From NCBI GenBank assembly GCA_963969395.1, contig OZ017795.1, positions 20,441,063-20,505,062 on the forward strand: a DNA stretch of 64,000 nucleotides, read 5' to 3'. The notes beneath the pieces were generated by a model. That model was given only the letters and a program-made list of their open reading frames with translations. It made no database searches and had not been told where the DNA came from. This DNA is from Pseudoscleropodium purum. Its lineage: Eukaryota; Streptophyta; Bryopsida; Hypnales; Brachytheciaceae. The position numbers were made by a program, and so were the translations under genes. Positions 45,798 through 59,250 of the stretch are shown here, piece by piece. Each line of letters starts with the position of its first letter. Position 1 is the stretch's first letter.

Positions 45798-48700
45798 TCA
45801 CATCGCCCACCTTGATGTGCTAGAGGCTTTCAAGGCTGACATGTACGGACCATCTTTGGAACTGGGGGCAGGCATCATAGAATTGGAGCCTTGATCTACG
45901 TGAGGCTTCCCATCAAACTTGGGGTTCTGCACCTGGACATTTGGTACTCTTGGTGCGGCATTGTTGTGGTCTCTCAGAGCAGGTGTGGACGCTTGCTGCC
46001 TCGTGCACAGCAAATTTTCGAGCAATACAATGGCTGCATGCTTGCTGCTGTTCGATTCACTGTTGACAGTCTCACTGGCACTCTGCAAGTATGGAAAACA
46101 ACATAATCTGTCAGTATGTGTACTTATTGTGATACAACAGACGTTTTTCTACTTTGGATGACCAAGAGAGAAGTCATACGTGTATAAGAGAAATTACCAT
46201 GGTGCACGCAGGGCATCCAAATTCGCAGTCACATGTTTGTAGTACTTTTAATGCTTGACTCCATGCCTGTCCAACATCTTTGAATGCCTGCACAAGTAGT
46301 CAAAAAACTAAAATATCACCGCATTGAATGTTGAGTCGATCAGAACTAAACTGGCGTAACTTGAATGGAATGAATCTCAAATTGTCGTTCTATTGACAAA
46401 TAACATAAGTGAAGAAATAAAAATACCTGTTCCGCAATGCCAATCCCACCAGCAAATGCATCATACAAAAATATCTGCATAATTCAACTGATGATCAACA
46501 AGTACACAATTGCCAAACGTTTGGAGCTTCTGAATACATTACTACGGTACTGGCGATTATATATGACAAAGAACATCAAAGAAAAAGTTCATTAATTAGC
46601 ACACTTTTAAAGTGTTGAAACCATACTTTAAGGACGCTTATGTTTAGCGGAACCTTAACGAAAAATGATACCAGTATGTAGCACTATCCTGAATCTAAAG
46701 CAAGCTACTCGATAAAAAAAAATGTGTCTGGACTTATTAATAAACATGAACATTGAACTAGTACCTGAGGCTGTTCAGTTTGCTCGTGAGCTAAAGTTTC
46801 AAGCCCGAGCATGTCAGTTGCATCACCTGGAATGGAATATATCGTCTTAAAATATTTTTCACTGTTCTTCCAATCTCTTACTGAAGTGCACACAAACCAG
46901 CAAGAACCAAAAAAGAGTCTCAATAAAACAGAATCAAGACTCTAGTACTAAGAGTATCTGGCACACACCCGACGTAAGAGATAATGTTGCTTACTCATGG
47001 TCAAAGAAGCAAGAAGACGAAGAACCACACGCTTCAGAACGAGTAGAGCCTCAGGTGCCATGTGTTTCAGTTTTTGCATCACCTCTGCCGGAATATCCCA
47101 CCACTGCAAGAGATCATTTTTACAATCATCAGAAGATGAACTCCACATCATTGAAATGAGCTTACATGGACATGCTCTTATAGAGCCAAACATGTCGATT
47201 TCATATAACAGGATAATTAAAATAGCAATCTCAGAGCTTCACAATAGGCGAGGTACTAAATATTTTGACGAAGACGTAACTATGTTCAACAGTGAACGGA
47301 ATATGTGCATGACTTCTCTACAGAATTGTTTCCTTCTGAAGCTTCTACATAGAAAGACTTTGTACGACTTCAAAATGGAGAAGAATTGCACAACTTACCA
47401 GCCCAACAGTTTCAAAAACAGAGGGAGGATACTTCAAAGTGACAGTGTCGACGTGTTTGTTCCTGGTCAAATCGTACTCATTATATCCCATCACCTGCTC
47501 ACTGACTTCAAGCTGGAAAATTCCATCACCAAAATTAACATCATATGCAATTGAATATAGGAAGCTTCAGAACGAAACATTGCGCCACTAGGTACACGCT
47601 CAAGAGACTAAAACAAAGATCTAATTACAGAAAATGAAATGACGACTTTCGGCATAGTTTAATCACTAATCGTTGAAGATGCTGGGATAGAGATAGTATG
47701 CACCTTCCCCAAGTGTAAGCGTGTTCCCAGAGTCACGCGGGAGGTCATCTTATCCAATATTAGAACTTTGGTCTTCACAATCACCTCTGAGCACACGTCA
47801 TAACGTAACATCAGGACAGGACAATACAGGTTTCCCGTGTAATAATTTGATCGATTAGCACACTAACTTTCGAGTAATAAACACCCGAAGCATTCAATTT
47901 AGCCATTAACATGTCTAATGGGAAAGGCATGGGATTATGGGATACCAGTCACATGCTGTAACTCGTACAGCTCCCCAAATGCTTGCCTCTTGCTAATATC
48001 CAAGTGCTTTATCTGAGAGCACAACGGTAGAAATATACAACAATTCAATACCAAGGTGCAAACGCCACGATATTAAAATTCATCATGAAATGCCGATCCG
48101 TAATCCATTTTGCCTGCCAATTGCAAGACGTTAACTGATCAAGAACACGTTGTAAGTAGTTCAAATCTTTATTCAGAACACTCTCTTGTTAATCACTGAA
48201 ATCCCATTGAGATCGATTGCATGTAGATTGGGTTTGCTATTATCTGAAATTCTCCACTGATATAACACACGTCTCAGCCATATTAACTACTGAAAATATT
48301 CTCTATCTAGAGAAAAGTCCTGCAGCTGTGATACCAAAATAGCCACAGAACTTATTAAATCCGAATTCCAAAAGGCAAGGATGCCTGGACATATCTAAGA
48401 ATATAAACACATTCGCGATCATAGCCCAAGCAAACTGCGCTTTGATAGGTACGATATATCATACCCATGCTTATTAGAATATTCTGCCAATAAAATCGAG
48501 GAGAACCAAATCCTATAGGAAGTAACGACAGGAAAGAAAATCACTGACCCTGTATGTGTCTCTTGCATGAGGGTAGATTGCTCCATCATAAAGCATCCTC
48601 AGGGCCATCTTCTCATCCACTTCTTCTACCAATTCATTATTCCCTGTCAACAGCTGTAGATTTTTAAGAACAATCAGTTTAAGGTGTACTCAACGAAAAG

Positions 48701-51700
48701 TAAACAAAATCCATGAAGTCAATCGTATGGTTGTAACCATGAAACCATTCATACAGAGTTTTGCAGACTAGATAGTACCTGAAAACGATTTAAAGATACT
48801 CCACGTATGGATATTTCACTCCCTGGATTATCATCATATCGATATCCATATGAACTGTCCCCTCGCGGACCTGCTCTGTACTGAAGAATTCCTTCAGAAA
48901 TAAGCTCATCTCTTATCTTCTTGAAGTCCTCTCCAAAGTACTCCAGGTCGCTCCCTAGAAATCAAAGAGACCATAAATCCCAACTAATTCCTGAATGAGA
49001 AAGTTAACATCGTTCCATTTGTTAAAACTTCGGTGTGATGGTCTGTCCCTGTTCCATACATACCAGTCAACGGAAGCTCTTGGGCGGCACATGGAAGCTG
49101 CAGGCGTAGTACGTGAGGATTGGTAGGGTTACAAACCGCCTGCTCCACATTTCTGCTAAACAGCTGCCAATCACGTGAAAAGTCAAGGTTAAAAATATCT
49201 CAAGTTTATATTTATGTACTGTAAATGGTGAGAAGTTGAACTTATTAGACAATCAGCAGCGATTTCCGATCCCAGAAAGCTTATTTGAGAAACAGCTCTC
49301 GAACTGAAAGGTGTAGAAACCAGGACACAAACCTTTTGAGGGTTTTTCATGTAGAAAACATCAAGTTCTCTCTCTCGGCCTAATATCACTGCCAAGGACG
49401 TCCCTTGCCTTCTCCCGGCACGACCTGCCTGCAACAAAACGTTCAGAGCCAGCAATGATCGTAGACTCAAAATTTATCAAAACCAGCAGATACGCTAACT
49501 ACTGACCAGTACTTCAATATATTGTAGTACTTGAAACCAGACTAGAACCCACATTAATGTCGATTAGGAACCCTTCAGCAGCCAAAGGTTTAATTAATTG
49601 AAGAAATCAATTGATATTCATGACAAACCGTGTAGAACTTGAGCAATAATTCCAGAAAACACAAGTCGTTGCGATTAGTCTCAACCTGCTGCCACAGACT
49701 GCACATAGTATCTGGTAGTCCCACATGCACAGTCGCATCCAAATTCCCCACCTACATGAAAATACTGTACATTCAGATCTTCTGATTGCTACATTATTAC
49801 CAGCAAAAGTCAATGTCCAACTTGCTGCTTGACATAGGTATCCATACATCGGAGAGATTTGAGACGATAAACGCAGAACTTGCTAATATAGGCTTTAACG
49901 CAAGGCGACCACCACTAGAATGTGAAATCCACATATTAATGAATTTCCTATTAGCCAAATTGATTTAGGCTTCGTCGATTAACGTAGATTTAGTCGATTG
50001 CTTCTGCATGTTCTCTAATGCTGTAGACAAGACAGGGTACGTAGCTCACATCAATGCCAAGTTCCAGAGCTCGGGTGGTCACAAGCGCTCGTAATTGGCC
50101 ATGTTGCAAACGCTGCAGCATGCAGCCAAACAAATTCGCAAAGTTAAATACTAGTCCATGAAGCTATGGAGAGCTGAAATTTAAAACGGTCAACAAACTA
50201 CTATGGTTACCGGGAACGAAAAGGAATAACTTAACTCGGACCACAATTCACTACATACCTTTTCCAAAGCTATTCTTTCTTCTTGAGTGTAACCAGCCCT
50301 GTAACTGTCGACTTTCTCCACAAGATCAACGCACCTCTGCGAAGTCAGAATTATGGTGATGAGTGATGTCTATTTACATTAGAAACAAGATCACAGCATT
50401 CTGAACTTACTAGCAAGAACGATGCGTAGTTTCAAGAATAGAGAATCCAAACTGGGTTGCAGAGCAAATAGGATTGAGTTACCTGCTTAGTAAGTTTTTG
50501 GCGAACCATCTTGCAGACAATCTCTGAGGATTTGCGAGCTTCAACAAAGACCAATATCTGAAGGTCTGCTTTCATCAATGCCACCTGCTCATTGCACACA
50601 ATCACTCAATACTAACATAATTGACTCCTCTGCCACATAAGGTCGAACTTCCATGATGTATTTGAAGGATGCAAAAGAGATTTAACCACATACCACAATT
50701 TTAACAGCTTCTTTGTAAACACTACGCCGACCTCCATCCTTTGTTTCCGGAGGTAACCAGCACATAACATGCTTTTCGCCAGAGGGTGCACCAGACCCAT
50801 GTATCACTTCCATATCAACTGTTGTCAGCTTCCTTACATGCTCCTGCATGTTGAAGAAAAAAGGGCTCCACGAGTGAATCTGCGGGTCTTTGGACCAATT
50901 AAGGAAAGTATGGACATCTGCTGCAGCTGGTTCAAAGGCTTCTTCACAGTCACTTTGATTTTCTGGACAACTCGATCCTAATACTAAAAATATCCAGAAA
51001 TGATCGACTGACGCAAGAAAATCTGCAACTCAATCTTATCGGCCTCTAAGCGAAAAAATCAGGCCAAGACAAGTAAGTTGGAGCAATATTTGGGGTCGTT
51101 GCCTTTCAGGTAGAATGAAGACAATAAAATCATCAATAGACTGGAACGAGAACTTATCATGACGCGGAATATAGATTTATTGATTCAGACATTTTACCAG
51201 TTAAAAAGAATTACCTTCGGATTTGCAATTGTGGCGGAACAGCAGATGAACATGGGCTCCGAACCATAGTGGCGAGCAATTCTCAAGAGACGTCGCAATA
51301 TACAACCCTGACAGACCTACGCTGTTAGAACATGTCACCTCCGCAAAACGCATTTAAGCCATATCATAAAAGAATTGAAGCTCTGTCTAAGGAAACATTG
51401 AAAATCACATATGATCACGTCGTAACTGATGATTGACCAAATCCTTTTGGTACACGGACTGGGAAAATGACCCAGACGACCTGAAAAGATACACAATATA
51501 CTAAATCTTCACTTTGGCAAGAGCGGGTAGAATAGTGGCTCACAACATGGCTCCCAAATATGCCTCGGTAAGTGTGAGCCTCGTCAATCACAACAAACTT
51601 CAGATTTGAAAAAAAATTCTCCCATAACTGCGACAAGACCACGTATCAGTACAAGCTGCATCAAACTGCCTACTACGACAATGAGGAAACTAGATTCTAA

Positions 51701-54700
51701 GACAAAAAGTTAAACCAGTAAACGGATTCCCAAAATTGACAAATCTTTACATAATGAGTCGCATCTCAATGCATCTAATATAGAAGATGGTTGCAGAGTA
51801 CCTGAATTCTCATGGCACCTTCAGAAACTGGACCTTAAGAACTAAATCTACCAAGTGAAAAAGTGAAAGGTCACCTTCCTTAAACGTCTGCTACAAAATC
51901 ATCTATCTAGTCTAAATCCGACGACTACGAGACCTTCAACTATGTGCATTTCAACGTTTGAGCTTACCTTGTGGTGTGGCAGAATCCCATGGTGTAGCAT
52001 ATCCGGATTGGTCAAAATTATCTGCAGGAAAGAAAGAATGTGAATTTAGATGCAAACACGTTCACATACCCTACAACGCTGAATTTCAAACTAGTAAAGC
52101 TCAGAGCGATCAGAGCTAAGCGACAAATATCAGCGAAATCAAAATCAGACGGAGAATGAAGCAGGCACGAGAAGTACCTTGCCAGTCTTCCGTATGTGTG
52201 ACTTTTGATTCATGCTGGTATCTCCATCATAACTGCCAAATTTCCAACCGAAGTCTCTAAAAATATGATTTGACGTAATGAACAATCTTTTCGGTTACTT
52301 CGGGGCATTTAACCTAAAACCCAAACACATTCCCAAGAAAACACAATAAACTAATGATAACCTCAGCAAGAATCGTGGTTGTCAATGATCCAATCCGGTC
52401 CAAGAAATGGTGGTCCAAAAGAGCTCACCAGTAACAATGAGTGCCCTTCTTAACTTCCTCCACCAAGTTAGCTGTTCGACGAGAACCCAAGTTAGCTTGT
52501 AAGGGAACATTTTCATCAAGCAAAATATCGTCTCAAGTGAAACACAACATCACAAAGTGAAATCTATATTTTCTAGAGGGACATATACAGAATGTCAAAT
52601 ATTACCAACCGAAAAGGAATGATTCGACTACTAGAAATAACCAGAGGAGTCAGGTTTTCCTCAATAATCAGACGAAAACACCAAAGGACGATGAAATTAC
52701 GACTCACACAGGATCTTAAGTTGGTCACGTGCCAAGGCCTGTATACAGGCAAGAACAGTTCAGTGGCAATCCGTTCCTCAGAGGTATATGCGACGCAAGA
52801 TAAACCGGCAAATGAATTTCTAAGTCCATGCTTCTGAGAGGGAAAAAAATGTGCGGGTCTAGAGTGATGGTGGGGAATAATTGAGTACCTTAACGGGGAA
52901 AATGAAGAGAGCACGCGATTTGGGCACCTTCATCAAAGAATCTAATACCTGTCAAACATGACACCGGAGGTTTAGTTCCTGCCGTCATCATAACATTCCC
53001 GTAAGAACCTCCTGCACTACCTCTGATCTTTGAAACATGATTCGCACTGAACAAGGAGAGGCTTCTCAGGAGGGAAACTTATTCCATCAAGACGACGTAC
53101 AGGTATTATGTATGTCATGCTTTTGCCTGAAGCTGTAGGCGTTGCAGCAACTATGCTTGACCCATTAAATACTGCGTCCATTGCTTCAGCCTGGTGTGTG
53201 TAAAATCTCTTTACTCCTCTATTATCAAAACGAATAATCTAGAAGTTAGTATAGCCCACTAAGTATGTGTCATTTAGCCATAAAACAAATCGCAAAATAG
53301 AAAGGTACTATCTGATCATGCCAAAAGTTCTCCCGCATAGGGTTACCTTCCTTGAAGAGCCTTCTGGAGCTTCTTTGGAAGCTTGAAATCCTGGTCGGTG
53401 TAAGCAGCAGGTCTGCACAATGCCAGAAATCAGAATTCACTTTGTATGTGAAAAATTGTGAAAACCACAGTCAAAGAATAGAGAAGACGGATATAAGTAA
53501 CATACCTAGCAGGGATTTTCTCCACGTGCAAGATTTGTCCCTTGGAAGCAACTTCTTCGAGTGCTTTCAAAGCAGCGGTCATATTGAGTTGCGCAGCGGT
53601 TGATGACTGTGTGATATTTCTATCGGCAAATGCTGCAAACTCCTCTTCCCATGCTTCCTCCTGGCAGATGTTGTCAAGACCATGAATCGCACCCTTACTC
53701 TCACTTGTCTCCGTGCTATTCTTGACATCCCTCACAACAGTCTTTCTGGCCCTTTGCATTCCCGATTTCTCCGATTTCTCAACCAATAGACTTGAATTTA
53801 CATTACCACTTGGTGGCCTTCTGGGACCCTGACTGGGCGTACCAGAGTTCTTATAATTAAGACAATCTTTATCCTCGATCTTCATCACTGTACTGGCTGA
53901 AATTGTCCCAACAGGAGGCTTGATTCCTATTTCACTATCATTAAACACTCTATCAACTGCTTTACGAAGCTGCCGCCTCCTGGAGCCATTCGTCGGAGGC
54001 TCTCCTAAGACTTGTGCCTCACCTTCAATGTCATCACTGCTCAACAAAGAAACCCAGCCTTCCGAAGGAAAAGACATATCTTTCTTAGTCTGTGTACTCG
54101 TTGACCCCTCTGCATTAAACCTAGCTGTCAAAGATACTTTAGCACTGTCGTCCTCTTGAAGTCGTGTACCAATGCAAACAGGATTGGCTGGAGATGACCC
54201 GGGAACATTAAGCTTCCCTGATAATTTACCCACGTCTAGAGTTTCTCGTGAACCCGATGCCAATTTACCATTCAGGGGAGTCTGAACACCCAATTCTTCA
54301 TGCCGTTTGAAACTCGAAAGCATATGTGCGTCACTTCCAGGTCTCACACGATTAATTGAAGTTGATTTTACATCGTCACAGCGAGCAAGAAGAAAATCTG
54401 AAATTCCGCTGGCCCTCTGCGGCGAGTTTGGAAGTGCGGATCTCTGCAACTTCAAGGATTTGGCGGGAGCTGATTGAGAACCAGAGAAATAAGGAGATGT
54501 CTTTATTACTTGAGGAGATTTGCTTGGAACGTTGACAGCTTTCCGCTTCCCAGGTTTGACCTGCAGCACAGAGAAGGAGTTAGAAACTTTCCGTTTCATG
54601 GATTGCATACGTAAAGAATCATTTGATTCAAAGTGAAATTCAGGTTACACAAGGAGTAGCAACTGAATTTTTTAAGATTGGAAATGCAAAACGTAATAAA

Positions 54701-55478
54701 ATCAAGTCAATATCACTTAAATCGTCAAGAGCATAGAATTCCCTAAACACATAGTTTAACAGTAGTGATTGCAAATAGATCTCGTCAATAATTTAACTAC
54801 CTTACTACAGTACTGTACCAAGACAAAGCAGACGAAGACCCGGTAGGAACAATCACAAATGTCTAAAGTCAATTGCGGAAGTCAATTTCTCCTAACGTGA
54901 GAGAATATCTGTGCACAGAAACGACAAGGACTGTACGCACTCTGCTTGAAATCACCGCAATGGATTCAGGAAATTTATTTCATCTGGTAATCGAAATAGG
55001 CCCTATAATGCAGTAACAAGAATTCATAATAAGTCACACACTTCAAACGGACAAATCAGTCTCTCGCTAGGTTCATATTTGATCTCTGCATTTGAAATAT
55101 ACAATTGAATCTGGAGCTCGCATCACGTTGTAATGGCAAAACTGCAATTTACGACAGCTGTAATTCTTCCATCAAATATGAACTAAAATGCACCTCATTC
55201 ACTTCGACGTTCATTTGAGAACTCTTTCCCCACAAAATTCGGAACAGCAGAACTCTCACATTTCAACATAAAAACACCGAATTCTCTAAAATTTTGCAGC
55301 ACACAATTGTGCTCTGAGTAAAATAAATTAGAAATCTAAATTAACAGCAGAGTATCTGTGCATATGATCCACATTGTGTACCAACACTCACCTGCGAGAT
55401 CCGCAAAGGAAGAGGTTGGAAGTCCCCATCGTCGTCATCCGAAACCTCAATAAAACCCACGCCACCTCCCTTCAACAT
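45798..55478 (-). CDS. Hrq1/MrfA-like superfamily 2 DEAH helicase, 28 exons
   Basis: Exons: 55478-55392, 54560-53506, 53412-53347, 53218-53101, 52948-52889, 52738-52708, 52495-52429, 52256-52178, 52021-51968, 51627-51544, 51307-51215, 50843-50694, 50584-50483, 50336-50259, 50112-50050, 49751-49686, 49428-49333, 49163-49064, 48954-48779, 48653-48549, 48012-47946, 47786-47704, 47512-47399, 47103-46995, 46826-46765, 46474-46427, 46287-46198, 46082-45798. Phases close to 1195 codons. Motifs: ATPTASGKS (about 429-436), [19 protein letters not shown] (DEAH about 554-557), [17 protein letters not shown] and [11 protein letters not shown]. The C-terminal [13 protein letters not shown] and four cysteines (about 1090, 1092, 1096, 1099) match the DUF1998/MZB zinc region of Hrq1 and bacterial MrfA, 3'-5' helicases of crosslink repair. 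The first 400 residues look disordered and start with FIEVSDDDD, a SUMO-interaction-like motif. Problem: the exon 7/8 join reads TG|A, a stop; an alternative splice (52436, 52254) avoids it. Confidence 0.9.
52178..52495 (-). other. Helicase exons 7-8 with problematic splice junction
   Basis: Exon 7 (52495-52429) ends TAC TG before a strong GTGAGC donor. Exon 8 (52256-52178) begins A GAC TTC after TTTTTAG. The downstream phase is right, but the joined codon is TGA. Using donor GTTACT (exon end 52436) and acceptor TTAGAG (exon start 52254) removes nine bases, keeps the frame and restores a sense codon, at the cost of a weaker donor. Confidence 0.6.
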
Positions 55479-55954
55479 GATCACAAGTGCAAAATCACAT
55501 CCCTAACAAAACCCTTAACCTGAAGCTCCACAAACGCCGAAAAAAACACTTTGATTGCAATTCCCTACACAATCCAGAGCTCCGTCACATTTGCCAGAAC
55601 ACACAAGACGAAGAACAATTGCTTCTCCCTCATGCAGAACTCAAATTCGAACCCTAAACCTCAGAAGCACCGAGATGCGAGCACAGGAGGCTGGACGATC
55701 GGCCATGGAATAAAGATTCTAGAAAAATCAAGGATGTGGTGTACATATCGGAGGTTTCATGTACAAAAGAGCAAGATTCTGCGTGTTCCCGCCACTTCTC
55801 GTTTGATTGGATTTGACCGACATTTTGGGTGAGCGCAAACGGTGCAATTTACTGTGTGCACAAAATCGTGTAATTTTTAAAAAGTGAAATCTACCTTTTT
55901 TGGAAATCAACATTCTTGAATTGCTATGTTAACCTTTCGACCCTTAAATGGTGC

Positions 55955-56045
55955 CACAGCTGTTTTTTGCCAATGAATGACAAAGAATCTTTCTATGTAG
56001 GATAGAAGTGCAATTGTTCATCCTTAAAATTTTGTGCGAGAAGGA
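55955..56045. repeat. Single arm of the fold-back family found at 10253-10742
   Basis: GCCAATGAATGACAAAGAAT, then AGAAGTGCAATTGTTCATCC and TTTTGTG, follow the outward-to-inward order of the arm at 10613-10742 read in complement. No inverted partner was seen nearby. Confidence 0.55.
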
Positions 56046-56750
56046 GAAACCAATAATGAGTATTTTTTTTTTTTTTAAATAGATGATGTCACACAATACC
56101 AAAAGGGATGATTTCCATACTTACTAGCCCAACATTTAAGGATAAGCTTTGAAAAGATGGAGCCTATCACCAAGTTCCTTAGCTAAAATGAATTTTTATA
56201 TGAAAAGGTGTATGAAAAGTTGTATTCTTAACCTTTAATTTAATTAAAGGATACAACTCCATATGAACCAAGTAGTTACCAAAAGGCATGCTCTGATTAT
56301 TGAACAAATTGGTGCATTCTTTATTTCTACAATTAAGTCACTTAAAGGATAATACAATGTTCTAAAAGTCATAAGGTACTTTTAATCCTTGACATCCTTG
56401 TTGGATTAATACTTTAGTGACTAGGGTTGTTTGTCAAGAGATAGTACAAGCATAATAGTAGGGTAGTTAGAGAATAATTTTGGTACACATGGCATGTAGT
56501 CATTGAACAAAAATCATTTTCAGTTTCCTACACTAAAACACTCAATCTTTGAATTCACTTCCTTCTCCCTCAATTGTTTCCTTTGCACAATAAACCCTAA
56601 ATTACATTGAAAAATTCAATTTCTCATTTTTTTTCATTTCATGTAAAACTTTTACATTCAATCCTAAATCCTAATCTCTTCAACAATTTTTTTCTTCAAT
56701 CTCATGCTACTAGAATTTGTCTTTTTCTTGTTGCTAAAATTCTCTCAATT

Positions 56751-57060
56751 GAATTAATTTGAATTCATTCTCTAAAACAAATTAATTTGAATTTATTTTT
56801 TGAAGTGAATTAATTTGAATTCATTCTTTGAAATGAATTAAATTGAATTTATTCTCTGAAATGAATTAATTTGAACCGATTCTATGAAATGAATTAATAT
56901 GAATTCATTCTTTGAAATGAATTAAATTGAATTTATTCTCTGAAATGAATTAATTTGAACCGATTCTATGAAATGAATTAATTTGAATTCATTCTTTGAA
57001 ATGAATTAAATTGAATTCATTTTATAAAATGAATTCATTTGAATTCATTTGTTCTATGAA
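56751..57060. repeat. 28-bp minisatellite with 84-bp higher-order period
   Basis: About eleven units related to GAATTAATTTGAATTCATTC plus TTTGAAAT. A trio of variants (ending TTTGAAAT, CTCTGAAAT and CCGATTCTATGAAAT) is itself repeated in order, giving an 84-base higher-order unit. Purely AT-rich and non-coding. Confidence 0.85.
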
Positions 57061-57594
57061 ACGAGTTATATAAAAATTTAATTTAATGCTTCAATAAATT
57101 TAGTTTCGATTATTCCTCTACAACTAATTACATTTTTCAAAGTCAATCATGATGCATAATTCATAATCAACAAAATTAATTAATTTGAATATTTGATTTA
57201 CATATTAAATGTTTATATGAAGAAGCATAAACGAAGTCCTATCGTCACTACCACATACATATATTACACAAACAAATCACACCATTGTTGACTTTCCAAA
57301 AGAAAGTATTATTTTCTTTTTGAATCATGCAACTAGCATGACTTCATCAACATTTTTTTTCTTAATTCACATTGCACGGCAATGGAAGGTGGTTTTAGAT
57401 TTTTTTTAATCTCATCTGATGGTTGCTATTTTTTCACTTGGGGGGGGGGGGCGGGGGGATAAAAATAGGTTGCCTTGACAATTCTCAAGAGATAGTTGAT
57501 CTATTGTTTAATATATTTATAATGCTTGTTGTTTATATTTCAATATTTTAACTCCTAGAGCCCTGAACGTGTTTTTTAAAGAACATAGCATTTT

Positions 57595-57900
57595 AGGGCA
57601 ACTCACTACAAGCTGAATTTTCATTTTTTTCTTTGAAATTTTGATAGAACATTTGCCCAAGGAGTAGCTTTAAGGCACAACAATTTTCATAACTTTTGAC
57701 TACATGGTTCAAAAGTTATTGTATGATATGTCATTTTCAACAAAATATAGGTAGCTCAAAAAAATTCTTTAAAATCATTTTCTTAAGAAATAAAAATTTG
57801 AAACTTGTTTTCTAGAGTTACATCTGTGCAAAAATATTTGAATTATTCCATTTTGATTAATGAGATGAATGTTAAGAGGAGTTTTAGTTTGTGGGTAGTT
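57595..57900 (-). repeat. Dispersed repeat family R1, copy 3 (inverted)
   Basis: Read on the minus strand it matches 39770-40060 and 35158-35480, including ACCCACAAACTAAAACTC, which is uninterrupted here. This copy shows the empty site for the insertion in copy 1. Confidence 0.75.
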
Positions 57901-59073
57901 ATGAAATCTATATGAAATTTCACACTCATTTTGATATGGGTAGTTAAATTTGTTCGACCATTTAAATAAAAATTTGAGCAATTTTTAGAGTCAAATATTG
58001 AAAACTTTCATTTTTTACTGAAAAAGATACATATTTGATTGTTGAGAGGTCTCTAAAGCCATATATGTTCATTAGTAGAAGAGTATAGCTCACTAATCAT
58101 ACTTTATTTTCCAACTTTGAACAATTTCACTTGATTTGAGATCCAAAAACTTTTGCTTATCTATTTGCTTTGAAAATGGTCCTAATTGAATGAGTAACTT
58201 CAAGTGTTTTCATGAATTTCACCATTGAAAATTTTAAAAAGAAAGTGTTGATTTGGAGTTATTTGTGATTTGTACTTATAAAAAAAATTGTATCTCAACA
58301 ATTGCAAGGTAGATTGTATAATGAATTTAAAAGCTTTTCATGTAAAAGTAAGTTTTTTGAAAGGGCATTTTAGTGTGCTTATACAATTTGTAAATGTTCA
58401 TATCACCTCCAATCCTCAAAAACTTTTATGTGCAAATTTTGAAACATTGTAGGAAGGAGTAGTATACTAAAAATAAAAAATGTACATTTTTCTTGTTATA
58501 ATCTCACACCTCTTATGCAATTTTTCACTCAAAATTGGTATGTATGTTAAAAAGTAAGCTCTTTAAACATCCATACAGTTAGATTTTGAAAAAAAAACAA
58601 TTTGCTTCATTATAGATAACTATAAACCCATGCTCTTTTTCATAGTCAACACACACTTGAAAAGGTTTGGCATTTATGGGTTAAAAGCATAAAAAGAGAG
58701 AGTCCACAATTAAAGTTTGCTAACCTACAATATAAAGAAAGGATATGAAACTACCGGTACAAGTGAAGACATGTTTGCTAATAATACAACTAGAATTGCA
58801 AAGGTAAATAGACTATGTGTGTGGATATAATAGAGTATGCAAACGCAAAAGATAAGGTAGACAAAGGCGAGATGAAATGCAAGCAATGAACATTCAAAAT
58901 AGAAATCACAATGGAACTCAGCTTGGGAGGAATTTACTCAAAGTTTGGAAGAAAAGGCATGATGGCAAGAACAACAATGAGACATTGATTATACTCACAA
59001 AAAGTGAAATCAAGAGCACTAATACATGACAAATCCTTGTTGTCAAGGAATGGTAAGACTAGCCATGAGATTG

Positions 59074-59250
59074 AAATGTCATTCAATACCTTGATGTTCC
59101 ACCACCTTTTGTGCATGTAACACTAACAAGGCTCATCAATTACTTCATGGCTTTGCCAAAATGTCATTAAGCACCATAATATTCCACTATCAATTGTGTG
59201 TGTAACACTATCACTACAATAGCTCATCAATCACTTTGTAGCTTTGCCAA
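59074..59250. repeat. Tandem duplication of about 88 bp
   Basis: Copies 59074-59159 and 59160-59250 both begin AATGTCATT and end GCTTTGCCAA, with GTAACACTA and GCTCATCAAT in the same places. Diverged by substitutions. Confidence 0.8.

Noticed and set aside
46997..47554. 185-codon plus-strand open frame
   Set aside because: It lies antisense over helicase exons 23-24 and their intron and has no recognisable content.
55786..55793. E2F-type site TTCCCGCC upstream of the helicase
   Set aside because: The full motif has a G where A or T is expected, and a single eight-base match is weak evidence.
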